Positions 17,901-24,938 of a stretch of 64,000 bases of DNA are shown here, in pieces. The translations under genes were made by a program, and so were the position numbers. Numbering within the stretch: position 1 is the first letter of the stretch; the number at the start of each line of letters is the position of its first letter. The stretch covers positions 548,128 through 612,127 of the forward strand of contig NZ_PJAU01000032.1 in assembly GCF_002836255.1 (NCBI RefSeq). The letters run 5' to 3'. The DNA is from Colwellia sp. 75C3. Lineage in GTDB: Bacteria; Pseudomonadota; Gammaproteobacteria; Enterobacterales; Alteromonadaceae. The notes under the pieces were generated by a model. The model worked only from the letters and a program-made list of their open reading frames with translations, was not told the DNA's origin and ran no database searches.

Positions 17901-19444
17901 TCACTATCAGGGGCTAAACCTCCTGTGTCAGCTTGGCCATCACCATCAGTATCGACAAAAGTAATATCAGGACTATTTACATCACTATCATTTGAGTCTT
18001 GCCCTACAGGCCAACCATCATTATCTTGATCTATCGCATTAGAGCGTGTGCTATCTAAGGGAAAGTCATCTGCTGTATCTAATACAGTATCGTTATCATC
18101 ATCAGTATCAGCATTATTACCGGTACCATCTGAATCGGTATCAGTCGTTTCTGATGCATCAAATGGAAATGCATCATTTTCATCGATAACGCCATCGTTA
18201 TCATCATCATTGTCTGAACGTTCAGCATCAACTACAACTGTCCTTAAATCATCTACAACTATGTATGCTACATCGGGCATGCCATCGTTATCGAAATCAC
18301 TATCAGCTGCAGCATCTTCAGGGTAAGCATCTAATGAATTGAATACACCATCACCATCAATATCTGGTGAAAGTTCTGCTGGGGCTAAAACAATGACTTC
18401 TTCACTAGCAACAAAAGCAGCTGTATCTGTTGCGGTATTGCCCGTTTGTACCGTTTCAGCAATAATTAACTCTTTAACATCAGCAACGGTACGGCCATCC
18501 GGATCATTTGGAATGGGTAATGTAGAAGGGTCTTGTTCTAATATTTCTAGCGCATTCTCTGGATAACTTTCGGTAACAACACCATCAGCAGTGCCATCAA
18601 TAACACCATCAGATAAATCCGCAGCTAAATCATCAAGAATATTATCAGTACTAACATCACTGTCACCACTCAGCTGTTTAATTTCATAAACAACCGCAGT
18701 TAGTGCCTCAACAGCACTACGGTATGCCGCTGTAGATGCTTGCTCATCAGCCGAATTGGTATCCTCATTAATTAAGGGAGGAGTATTGAATAAATCAACA
18801 TTGTCTTCAAGACCAAAACCTAATGTAGACTTCACTTGTTCTTGGGCCGGTGCAATAGCGGCCAAAATTTCTGCATTAGTTGTTGTGCCATCTAAATTAC
18901 CGGTATACGGAAGTACATTAGAATCAGCATTTTTAAATATTAATGAAACTGTCATATCAGTTAAAGGAGTCGCAAAAACTTGCTTACCTCCAGATAACAT
19001 TTCATCAGTAAGCAAAGTTTTCATCACTTCGATAACAGGGTATTGCCCGGTAGTTATATCAATGGTGTCTTCAACTGCGCTAATTTCTAGAATATATGGC
19101 GGTGATATAGGAAAGGGTAAAGATAAGTTTTCAATTTGTGAAGCTGCATCGGTATTACCCGTTCCAACAGTTACACCTACAAAATTTGTTTGAGTTGAGT
19201 CTATCGCATAAACCTTAACATCGGCAAAAGCTAAAGGACCTTTCACTGCACTCCCTGTTATAGTTATTTCTACAGGTTCTGGATCTGGTTCAGGTTCTGG
19301 ATCAGGTATAGGCTCCGGTTGAACAACAGGTGGTTTTTTTTCTTCTGTTTTAGAGTCAGAACCACAACCATAAATAGCAAAAATAGATAAGGTTATGAAT
19401 AAAATATTGATAGTTTTAGACAAATATTTGAAAATGTATTGCAT
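8927..19444 (-). CDS. Giant lipoprotein with TSP type-3 repeats, duplicated module and LRR tail
   Basis: 3505 residues. Residues 1-27 form a lipoprotein signal ending IYG-Cys27, followed by a Pro-Glu-Asp linker (about 40-58). An N-terminal domain starts GSAVKGPLAFADVKVYA (about 62-350). Calcium-binding thrombospondin type-3 repeats of the DxDxDG type fill about 358-1045, with regular 22-residue units near the end. A non-repeat region (about 1045-1660) contains paired cysteines and another short TSP3 stretch. Two near-identical blocks of about 540 residues follow (about 1665-2210 and 2210-2750), each starting with TSP3 motifs. The C-terminal 700 residues are leucine-rich repeats in three blocks, each opened by an LxxC(V/L)...LxxLDC cap. 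It is probably a surface-exposed, calcium-stiffened adhesion or binding protein. No secretion genes adjoin it. Confidence 0.88.
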   Translation of the reverse strand: MQYIFKYLSKTINILFITLSIFAIYGCGSDSKTEEKKPPVVQPEPIPDPEPEPDPEPVEITITGSAVKGPLAFADVKVYAIDSTQTNFVGVTVGTGNTDAASQIENLSLPFPISPPYILEISAVEDTIDITTGQYPVIEVMKTLLTDEMLSGGKQVFATPLTDMTVSLIFKNADSNVLPYTGNLDGTTTNAEILAAIAPAQEQVKSTLGFGLEDNVDLFNTPPLINEDTNSADEQASTAAYRSAVEALTAVVYEIKQLSGDSDVSTDNILDDLAADLSDGVIDGTADGVVTESYPENALEILEQDPSTLPIPNDPDGRTVADVKELIIAETVQTGNTATDTAAFVASEEVIVLAPAELSPDIDGDGVFNSLDAYPEDAAADSDFDNDGMPDVAYIVVDDLRTVVVDAERSDNDDDNDGVIDENDAFPFDASETTDTDSDGTGNNADTDDDNDTVLDTADDFPLDSTRSNAIDQDNDGWPVGQDSNDSDVNSPDITFVDTDGDGQADTGGLAPDSDDDNDGVIDLDDVFPLNASESSDLDFDTIGDNTDTDIDGDNVLNEDDLFPYDALESIDTDGDGIGNYRDEDDDGDSLKDETEALLGTDPLKSDTDGDGVFDNADALPLDSSERFDTDKDNIGNNSDNCPLIANTFQINSDNDAFGDACDTDDDNDGVLDDADDFPTDATKFNAVDADNDGWPTEQDSDDSNAAVPSDIFVDTDSDGLADSGGLTPDTDDDNDGVIDNDDAFPLDVNEWLDTDSDGLGNNHDLDDDNDQFLDVDEIAANSDPLDSTSTPADFDGDLIADVSDADIDNDGVLNAQDAFDYDASETLDTDGDGVGNNTDTDIDGDGVDNTNDAFPNDVNESVDTDGDGKGDNADTDLDGDGVNNATDAFPRDSSETTDTDGDGTGDNADEFPNDATEVVDTDGDGTGDNGDAFPSDPSEVADSDGDGTGDNADVFPNDATEITDTDGDGTGDNGDAFPSDPSETADSDADGTGDNADAFPNDATETTDTDGDGTGDVADNCPIDANEDQLDINGNGKGDICENELFEFSYTFLTGEVLTGVINGVVLADTDTVQINSFISVKFDNESFLSIENDEVRATLITDTPSMSFSGNVLDFWVCPAGFTAQFLGGGDCNFKNESGFLLTHSIEFAVDGWAAAGPGDSVNKPSEMGITTANWTLAPLDTDDDTVLDIDDNCPLIPNIDQADSDGNDIGDICDNYTFDLNGHWLIEQTYTQTGVNGQCQPEPVEADIIIATMSASQLHFVGHKDADVEDEGIYGIIKSDATFTFSDGTFIADDGVYEPSTDSFTFSFTEFDNEESCTEVGNIYATRITQVNEQTSMVGGVSWYEGDIEGNNGQISSVLFEKGDVTDGQLEVFYEYDTQLSQWTESNAGSSDKLVTDIGIVTGTDILTASGYVNTGETLILSNSEEILHLDFQEMNLDGYSITGILGDEFSSVISSDATFTAASKAFFTTITQQTDSYEFWCDDNWDAWFEANLECNNAIPIAWDPEFTPAETMADIINLSSNPLTDLIGGIWLGDNGQVNVQAYLVSDNGDIDGANFKAVIIENANSLWEPTKIAEAGLIIKSVGSNIVYSFIVPENVHVDLERDSDERYIFLVEDSETEPGLTIVRRGNYLPVGHIESALLFDATAKAEIEAAFNYVDTDFDNIPDSLDPDQDNDGVANEDDTFPLDVTEWSDLDGDGTGDNADIDRDGDGVNNDIDVAPDDADISVAQTFTSAELKAQYITLPLSHGDEPSFRLGVGAGTQYMFNAGLGDMVSGSGSTSFSYSIVNDELLMSVDAPVQSTTYLTPSDMADMGIVSQQAADDFINSNGNYQIEMLSTVNERRWLLAASDISTQTFWQTSVTDYSFVQVWEQEQLIGLGSNLVTIEYSGSLLLTDMSTLNATAFTETELIAGNWAMPSNLDEFSTDIQFRLAADMATLNADYSGSNTISGSTFTWSLDAGTLELFYPNGGYVRMTRYQDFAEIDEVLVETDNAGIKSSSYQMVAPFVNATLDPLINQFAQNSFSLTNPDAYDNEGNYDLTDVFGYRLQDNGVATRVWSGDGDFNFNDYGSGWDTWQLNWGDFGAAEMTAYMDGNGTWHSDCNPDDWECSPVRKRVWVPIQQVGNRVYVIEYEERNSEAWNYGADPVWYMQIAPRIQFYEVLDIGLDSDFDGTIDSLDDDMDNDGFTNDVDAFVLDANEWLDGDMDGIGDNADADLDNDGVANEDDAFPLDVTEWSDLDGDGTGDNADIDRDGDGVNNDIDVAPDDADISVAQTFTSAELKAQYITLPLSHGDEPSFRLGVGAGTQYMFNAGLGDMVSGSGSTSFSYSIVNDELLMSVDVPVQSTTYLTPLDMADMGIVSQQVADDFVNSNGNYQIEMLSTVNERRWILAASDISTQTFWQSSVTDYSFVQAWEQEQLIGLGSNLVTIEDSSSLLLTDMSTLNATAFTEAELIAGNWAMPSNLDEFSTDVQFRLAADMATLNADYSGSNTLSGSTFTWSLDAGTLELFYPNGGYVRMTRYQDFAEIDEVLVEADNAGIKSSSYQMVAPFGNATFGPLMNKFAQNSFSLTNPDAYDNESNFDLTDVFGYRLQDNGVATRVWSGDSDFNFNVYGSGWDTWQLNWGDLDSAVMTSYLDGAKNGAWHSNCDPSNLDCSEHRKRVWVPIQQVGNRVYVIEYEERNSEAWNYGADPVWYMEIAPRIQYYEVMDIGLDSDSDGINDTVDNDMDNDGFTNDVDAFVFDANEWLDSDGDLTGDNQDAFPFDANEQYDSDDDGVGDNADDFPYDPTQTIGTPVNGISFIDVELQNCVNDIGATFVEDITSLDCSNRNLSDISDISQLASLQDVNLVGNKNISDFSSLALISSLIHVDVFDTNFADSDFSAFAGHSTIERIALDSNLVTSIADAASMPNLRGLHLWTENIYDLSVLTGLANFNELAISVTQVVDFSIFTQLNLEHLWLNGELEPWQVDIILGYSNMQQLSLGWNSYLSNDLLSQFINNNPNLSTLGIENTLITDLSSLFVNGESWNELVIPLEYINVDNLAVLDGIDLGTQVQELMNKGVQVEGELAYGWLIADALAEINDAELKQCLLEHTQGMTVTGQLKSLDCDGRNIHDLWGLWVFDNLRTLILNNNPIMDLGGELDSMQFLQELHLHNALVADINTLWNNPELSYLGVSNLPLNDPEQVNNLSSNIFVDGVVQATVALSSITFNDVQLQQCVDDTLLINIRELTDLDCNAYGISDISDINQLTNLFNLNLSGNSGIVDLSPLTQLASLTVIRLTDLLISDGQMGNIANIMRLEDLDISNNDTLTDLGPLSNARQLRAVHLWGTNSYDLTPLTDMPMLHMVALDYAQLSNGVEIFTQMPALNGLYLNGDIPYVDFETLMTSVSLSNLGHRGNSLFDDTYWQLIISNQPNLNFLEITNVSVSGLTGIDTLLNLNHLGINNTQVNDIQLLIDLRNAQDVLFSNDVDQSRLSYVNIDAIPLTDANQKTTLEGLGVLVDGIPQ
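11205..12835 (-). repeat. Large internal tandem duplication, downstream copy
   Basis: Copy of a 1.63-kb segment inside the giant lipoprotein gene; its partner is 12836-14420. The offset is 1632 bp at one end and 1626 bp at the other because this copy has two extra codons (GAKNGAWH against DGNGTWH). Long identical stretches at DNA level show the duplication is recent. The boundaries lie within TSP3 repeats and are approximate. Confidence 0.9.
12836..14420 (-). repeat. Large internal tandem duplication, upstream copy
   Basis: Partner of 11205-12835, encoding the first of the two near-identical blocks (start LDVTEWSDLDGDGTGDNAD, end near IQFYEVLDIGLDSD). The TSP3 motifs at both ends are likely recombination points. 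Confidence 0.9.
16380..16790 (-). repeat. 66-bp tandem repeats encoding alternating TSP3 units
   Basis: About six in-frame 22-codon units. Two versions alternate, ending FPNDATE and FPSDPSE, so the higher-order period is 132 bp. Each unit carries DTDGDGTGDN or a near variant. Substitutions are few, implying recent expansion or gene conversion. Confidence 0.85.
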
Positions 19445-19600
19445 GAAACAAGTCCCTATTAAATATAATTGTTTTAATATGCAACAATAAATCAGAATTT
19501 ATTGCATTAACGCTTAAGAAATATTAGACGGCTTTTGGACAAATACCCAACAAATAGGAGATGATTTTTAGAAGTTTATTTTGTGACCAATAGTGTTTTT

Positions 19601-19640
19601 TTTAACCTACTGTTAATTATATAATTAACAGTAGGTTAAA
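19601..19640. repeat. Perfect 40-bp palindrome with no spacer
   Basis: The 20-base half starting TTTAACCTACTG is followed directly by its exact reverse complement. It is AT-rich. There is no T run after it on either strand, so it is a poor terminator. It lies 157 bp upstream of the giant lipoprotein start and may be an operator or cruciform site. Confidence 0.9.
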
Positions 19641-19915
19641 TCTAAACACTACGAATGGTAATGCTAATAGTTTTGTTAACATGATGTTCAATATGTAAAT
19701 GCTTTTAGGCCATAAAACATTACGAGTAGGTGTGCAGGAACTTTCAGTAACGTGAACACATTTATAAACTAGATTGATGCGTTTTTCAGGAACGACAATG
19801 TGGTTAGAATGATCTGCTTAAATTTTATTTAATCTCTAAATCATGAGATTCGAACATTTTCAACATAAAAAACAGTAACACTCTGGTAGCCAATTTCTGA
19901 CTACATAAAAGTAAA

Positions 19916-19952
19916 AAGCCCCACTACCTATAATAATTCAGTAGTGGAGCTT
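19916..19952 (-). terminator. Intrinsic terminator of the 45-residue peptide gene
   Basis: 12-bp stem with one mismatch (AAGCTCCACTAC with GTAGTGGGGCTT on the minus strand), followed by TTTTTACTTTT, 28 bp after the stop at 19981. Confidence 0.8.
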
Positions 19953-19980
19953 AAATTTTTCATGGCAATCAAATACGAAG

Positions 19981-20118
19981 CTATTCTTCAGATTGCGTTA
20001 TTTCTACATCCATGTCATCTGCGACTGAGTTACCACTCAGCATTGCACTCACTGCCATGATAATTACTGCAAATATCACGCTTGTTAATTTGAACCCTCG
20101 CGAGGATGAATTATTCAT
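19981..20118 (-). CDS. Small exported peptide (45 residues), function unknown
   Basis: The gene is short but well formed: ATG with TAGGT 8 nt upstream, 45 codons, TAG, and an intrinsic terminator 28 bp later. The peptide begins MNNSSSRGFKL, has a hydrophobic core (TSVIFAVIIMAVSAMLSG) and an acidic tail (ADDMDVEITQSEE). It is either a secreted peptide after signal cleavage near GNSVA-D or a single-pass membrane peptide. It resembles the 62-residue peptide at 30000 in design, not in sequence. It lies between the sensor gene at 20277 and the giant lipoprotein, all on the minus strand. Confidence 0.65.
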   Translation of the reverse strand: MNNSSSRGFKLTSVIFAVIIMAVSAMLSGNSVADDMDVEITQSEE

Positions 20119-20276
20119 TGTTTTACCTATGTAGCAGCCTGTTTGATTTATTATTAATTTGTACTATTTGTGAACAGGCACAAAGACACTAAACCATTAA
20201 CCTTTATTTTACAAGTTTTTTTAAATTTGTATTTTAATATTGTTTATTAACAATATTTTTCTCTTACTAAAAAAAA

Positions 20277-22625
20277 TTAGCTCAATAAATCAAATGTTAA
20301 TCCTTGCTGGGCTTCTTGTTGGTCACTGGATGATATCGTCACTCGAATCGAAGCATTTAGTACACCAGCACCTGAGCTCAAAGCACCTAAATTAGTATCG
20401 CCTCGTAATAACTGGCTATATTTAATAGCCATAGCTAATGCAGTACTGTCTGCTGTTAACTTATCATCTCTGTGCTGGCTAAAAGCTGGATCATTTATAT
20501 CGGTGCTAATAGGATTTTGTGATACCAGCGTAAAAAATAAACTAGCCTCTGCTAACTTATGCTTATGAAGTTTTATTGATAAACGCAGTGCATCTGTTTT
20601 TAACAAATGATGGGCACTTTCAATCAGCGCATTGAGTAACTTTTGTATATACAATTCATCGCTGTTTATATAGTGAGGTACAGTAGTATCGATAAGGAAG
20701 AAAATTGACTTCCCTTCATAGACATTACTTGCTTTAAGTACCGATTCGCTGCGTTGTAAAAAACCATAAAAATCAAAACAATCTTCTTTGGCGGTAATTT
20801 TACCTGACTCGATATCAGATAAATCCATCATAGTATCGAGTAGCAGAGCAACATTGTTGCCCGCATGGCTTATTCCTGTCACTTGTTTATTATTAATGCC
20901 TTTTTTCTTTAATTGTTCAACAAACGCTTTTACGGCTAATAAGGGAACACGTAACTCTTTGTTTAGGTTGTTTAAAAAGTTGCTTTTAGCTAAGCTTTTT
21001 TGCTCCGAGCTTTCTTTAGCTAAAATAAGCGCTCTGGTTTTACTGTTTACTTGCTGTCCTAATTCACTTGAGTAAGCAGCCATCATCAATACCAACATTT
21101 GAAATAACAATGCCCCCAATGTGCCACCAATAAGTACAGCCCATGCTTGCCAACTTTTAGCCTGACTAAACCATGGTTGCTTTTCCACTATATTAATTTG
21201 CCAAAGACGGGAAAACACCTCAATAGATATTGTATCAATATGCCTGTTTGCAGTAGGTAATGCCTGACCAAACAAAATATGGGCTTTACCGTTTGAAATA
21301 TCCTGAATAAAAAAACTAACCTCTTGATTTTTTTGTTGTGCCAGGTGCCCGAAAAAGCGGTCAAATTGAACGACGGCAACAACAAAACCTAATAACTTAC
21401 CTTCTTTTATTAATGATAACTTCTGTTGCCCTGATGCCTGAGATGATTCACGCCCTTCAAGCGGTGAAAAAATAGCTTTGCTAAATAACATACCCGGCAT
21501 AGCTAGCTGGTCTTGCACTAAGGTGATTGGCGCACTTGCAATAGTCTCTTCGCTATCAATAACGGTTTGCATAGACAATATATGCTTAGGGTTGCTATAA
21601 ACATCTAAACCTAAAGCTGCCTGGTTACCATATTGCGGGTATATATAATATAAAGGGGCATATTGATTACGTGACTCAGCTAAGGTCATATCTCCGTTTG
21701 CTGTAAGCTCTTTAATTTGAAAATTCTGATCCAGTATTTTTGAACTTTGTTGCTCGAAACTTGCTCGCTGAGCAAAAGAAATAATGGGAGCCCACTCTAA
21801 TGCTCTGACACTTGAATCTCTATTAAAAATGCTTTTACTAAACAAATTAAACTCTGTTAATGAAACATGCTCACTGGCTTTAAATAATGCCGAAAGACTA
21901 CTGACATTATCAACTACCGAGTTCACCTCTTCGATAATTAACCGCTCTACTTCTACTTTCGATTGGTTAAATAGCGCTTGCCTATATTGTTGTTGTTCAT
22001 ATTGAGAGGCTTTGAGTAATAGAAAAATAGCCAAACCACCCAATAAAGACGTAAAGCCCACAAAGAGTCGCTTAGCTAATTTAAGCTGTTCAGCATTTTT
22101 AACCAACAATAATAATGGAATAAAAAAGACTGCCACTAACATACTCGTCGACCAAGTGTGAATAAAAGTATAGAAAAAAGTGCCTTGTATTACTTGGTTG
22201 TCCAGCATAGACATAATCAATACCGAGCTGGCAGAGACTAGACTTGCAATAGGCCCAATACGTAATAAAAAGAAAAACAGGTGCTTTCTTGATGTTAGCC
22301 ATTTTTTATAATGAATAAACCGAAAAACAAGCTGCTTAGTCCAAAAACCTTGCAAAATTATGGCGAGCACGGCAATAGTCATCACAGCTAAATCTGCATC
22401 TAACTGAAAATAATATCCAAAAACAAATGCCAATACAGGGCTAATCAGTAATACCGCAATAAGTGGCGTAATGCCCCAAATCAGTAATAAACCACTAATA
22501 AGTGCCGCAGAAGGGCCAACAAAATTTACCAGTGATTGTGGATTAATAAACCATATCGCACCAAAACAAATGGCAATATATAAAATGGCAGAAATAAAAA
22601 AGCGTGATAGGTGAAGTTTTATCAT
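20277..22625 (-). CDS. MASE1/CHASE-type membrane sensor with degenerate histidine kinase module
   Basis: 782 residues. About eight membrane helices (1-205, MASE1-like) precede a periplasmic CHASE-like domain (about 220-440, with LEWAP, YPQYGNQAALGLDVYS and FSPLEGR), a further helix (about 495-520), a short coiled coil and a kinase-like module. The phospho-acceptor box, normally SHELRTPL, reads NKELRVPL, so Lys556 replaces the histidine. The ATPase part has lost a clear N box and DxGxG; the last segment (LRGDTNLGALSSGAGVLNASIRV) still follows the end of the fold. It should sense a periplasmic ligand but probably cannot autophosphorylate, so it may act as a pseudokinase. No response regulator adjoins it. 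It diverges from tkt. Confidence 0.82.
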   Translation of the reverse strand: MIKLHLSRFFISAILYIAICFGAIWFINPQSLVNFVGPSAALISGLLLIWGITPLIAVLLISPVLAFVFGYYFQLDADLAVMTIAVLAIILQGFWTKQLVFRFIHYKKWLTSRKHLFFFLLRIGPIASLVSASSVLIMSMLDNQVIQGTFFYTFIHTWSTSMLVAVFFIPLLLLVKNAEQLKLAKRLFVGFTSLLGGLAIFLLLKASQYEQQQYRQALFNQSKVEVERLIIEEVNSVVDNVSSLSALFKASEHVSLTEFNLFSKSIFNRDSSVRALEWAPIISFAQRASFEQQSSKILDQNFQIKELTANGDMTLAESRNQYAPLYYIYPQYGNQAALGLDVYSNPKHILSMQTVIDSEETIASAPITLVQDQLAMPGMLFSKAIFSPLEGRESSQASGQQKLSLIKEGKLLGFVVAVVQFDRFFGHLAQQKNQEVSFFIQDISNGKAHILFGQALPTANRHIDTISIEVFSRLWQINIVEKQPWFSQAKSWQAWAVLIGGTLGALLFQMLVLMMAAYSSELGQQVNSKTRALILAKESSEQKSLAKSNFLNNLNKELRVPLLAVKAFVEQLKKKGINNKQVTGISHAGNNVALLLDTMMDLSDIESGKITAKEDCFDFYGFLQRSESVLKASNVYEGKSIFFLIDTTVPHYINSDELYIQKLLNALIESAHHLLKTDALRLSIKLHKHKLAEASLFFTLVSQNPISTDINDPAFSQHRDDKLTADSTALAMAIKYSQLLRGDTNLGALSSGAGVLNASIRVTISSSDQQEAQQGLTFDLLS

Positions 22626-22826
22626 AGGTAATTATTTAAGATCGGCATTGTGAGTCCGTTAATCAATTGTAAATATTCTTCTTAGGTTTCAACTATAGTA
22701 TCCGAATAATTAACCACCATACAAAATAATATAAAAAATTGTACAATTTAGTTTGCGCTACGTGCTTTGGTAAGCGAAAATACGCGCAATTTTTATTCTT
22801 TCAAGACTATCAGATCTGGAGCTATT

Positions 22827-24815
22827 ATGTCATCGCGTCAAGAGCTAGCAAATGCTATCCGTGTATTAAGTATGGATGCCGTACAAAAAGCAAAATCAGG
22901 ACACCCTGGTGCCCCTATGGGCATGGCAGATATTGCCGAAGTATTATGGCGTGATTTTTTAAAGCATAACCCAACTGACCCTAACTGGGCCGACCGCGAT
23001 CGCTTTGTTTTATCAAACGGCCATGGTTCAATGCTTATCTATTCTTTATTACATTTATCGGGTTACGATTTATCTATTGAAGATTTGAAGGAATTTCGTC
23101 AATTACATTCAAAAACACCTGGTCATCCTGAATATGGTTACACGCCAGGCGTTGAAACAACTACAGGTCCATTAGGCGCAGGCATTGCTAATGCTGTTGG
23201 TATGGCTATTGCTGAAAAAACATTAGCAGCACAGTTTAACCGTGAAGATCACGCGATTGTTGACCATTTCACTTATTGCTTCTTAGGCGATGGTTGTTTA
23301 ATGGAAGGTCTTTCTCATGAGTCTTGTTCACTTGCTGGTACTTTAGGCTTAGGTAAGCTTATTGCCTTTTGGGATGACAATGGCATTTCAATCGATGGTA
23401 ACGTTGAAGGTTGGTTTACTGATAATACTCCCGCACGCTTTGAGTCTTATGGCTGGCATGTTATTTGTGTTGATGGTCATGATCCACAAGCTATCACTCA
23501 CGCTATTGAAGCGGCTAAATTAGTGACTGATAAGCCAAGTATGATTTGTTGTAAAACTATCATCGGTTTTGGTTCACCAAATAAAGAAGGCACTCATAAC
23601 TGTCACGGCGCACCACTAGGTGATGACGAGATTGCTGCAACACGTGAAAGATTAAACTGGTCTCATGCTCCTTTTGATATTCCAAGTGACGTTTACGCAC
23701 AATGGGACAGAAAAGAAAAAGGCCAAGCAAGCCAAGTTAGCTGGAATGATAAATTTGCCGCTTACCAAGCAGCACACCCAGCACTTGCCAGCGAATATGA
23801 ACGTCGTGTAATTAAAGGTGAATTACCTGCTGAATTTGAAGAAAAAGCGAATGCTTTCATTCAACAGTGTCACGAGAGCAGTGAAAACATTGCTTCACGT
23901 AAAGCATCACAAAATGCTATCGAAGCTTTTGGTGCAGTATTACCTGAAATGCTAGGTGGCTCTGCCGATTTAGCTGGTTCTAACTTAACTTTATGGTCTG
24001 GCTCTAAAGGTATTGAAACTGATCCTGCTGGTAACTACATCTTCTACGGTGTACGTGAATTTGGTATGAGCAGTATTATGAATGGTATCTCGCTACACGG
24101 TGGTTTTGTAAACTACGGCGCAACATTCATGATGTTTATGGAATATGCACGTAACGCTGTACGTATGTCAGCATTAATGGGCATTCAAAATATCTTTGTT
24201 TACACTCATGACTCTATTGGTCAAGGTGAAGATGGTCCAACGCATCAACCTATTGAGCAGTTAACTAACTTAAGAACTACACCAAACTTAACAACATGGC
24301 GCCCATGTGATGCAACTGAGTCTGCTGTTGCTTGGAAAGCTGCGGTGCAAAGTCAAAAGGCACCAACTGCCTTAATATTTTCACGTCAAGGTTTACCAGC
24401 AATGACTCGTACTCAAACGCAAGTAAGTGCGATTGAAAAAGGTGCTTATGTACTGGTTGATTGTGACGGTACTGCGGATGTTATTTTAATGGCAACAGGC
24501 TCTGAAGTAGCTTTAGCAGTAAATGCTGCAACAGCATTAACTGAGCAAGGTAAAAAAGTACGTGTTGTTTCTATGCCATCAACCAATGTGTTTGATAAGC
24601 AGAGCAAAGAATATAAAGAGTCAATCTTACCTGCTAGCGTAATCAAGCGTGTTGCTATTGAAGCAGCTCACGTTGATTTTTGGGCTAAGTATGTTGGTCT
24701 AAATGGCGCAGTTGTTGGTATGACAACATTTGGTGAATCCGCTCCAGGTAATGTATTACTTGAGCACTTTGGTTTCACTGTAGACAATGTTGTAAATACA
24801 GTAAACGAGCTATAA
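22827..24815 (+). CDS. tktA: Transketolase
   Basis: 662 residues with the ATG at 22827, chosen because GGAG lies 7 nt upstream and the protein then starts [32 protein letters not shown] like other transketolases. Thiamine diphosphate binding is seen in [12 protein letters not shown]...DDNGISIDG. The pyrimidine domain has [17 protein letters not shown] and [19 protein letters not shown]. It transfers two-carbon units in the pentose phosphate pathway and makes erythrose-4-phosphate, the substrate of the next gene product. It opens the tkt-epd-pgk-fba cluster. Confidence 0.96.
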   Translation: MSSRQELANAIRVLSMDAVQKAKSGHPGAPMGMADIAEVLWRDFLKHNPTDPNWADRDRFVLSNGHGSMLIYSLLHLSGYDLSIEDLKEFRQLHSKTPGHPEYGYTPGVETTTGPLGAGIANAVGMAIAEKTLAAQFNREDHAIVDHFTYCFLGDGCLMEGLSHESCSLAGTLGLGKLIAFWDDNGISIDGNVEGWFTDNTPARFESYGWHVICVDGHDPQAITHAIEAAKLVTDKPSMICCKTIIGFGSPNKEGTHNCHGAPLGDDEIAATRERLNWSHAPFDIPSDVYAQWDRKEKGQASQVSWNDKFAAYQAAHPALASEYERRVIKGELPAEFEEKANAFIQQCHESSENIASRKASQNAIEAFGAVLPEMLGGSADLAGSNLTLWSGSKGIETDPAGNYIFYGVREFGMSSIMNGISLHGGFVNYGATFMMFMEYARNAVRMSALMGIQNIFVYTHDSIGQGEDGPTHQPIEQLTNLRTTPNLTTWRPCDATESAVAWKAAVQSQKAPTALIFSRQGLPAMTRTQTQVSAIEKGAYVLVDCDGTADVILMATGSEVALAVNAATALTEQGKKVRVVSMPSTNVFDKQSKEYKESILPASVIKRVAIEAAHVDFWAKYVGLNGAVVGMTTFGESAPGNVLLEHFGFTVDNVVNTVNEL

Positions 24816-24938
24816 GTAAATGAATTAAGCGGGCTACAACGTCTAATAAACAGGCGTTATGGTCCGCATTAATCCGCATTACTCCGATAAGTTAGTACTA
24901 ATTTATCGATTAAAACCATCCGTAAATGCAGTAAAATT

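Larger units (their letters stand above)
19445..19980. other. Non-coding region upstream of the giant lipoprotein gene
   Basis: About 535 bp without a supported gene. It contains the 40-bp palindrome (19601-19640) and the terminator of the small peptide gene (19916-19952). The promoter of the lipoprotein gene should lie here, but no hexamer pair stands out. Confidence 0.6.

Noticed and set aside
16340..18370. Regularly spaced near-identical repeats that look like a CRISPR array at first sight
   Set aside because: They are in-frame 22-residue (or similar) TSP type-3 repeats of the giant lipoprotein; there is no constant repeat with unique spacers, no leader and no cas gene.
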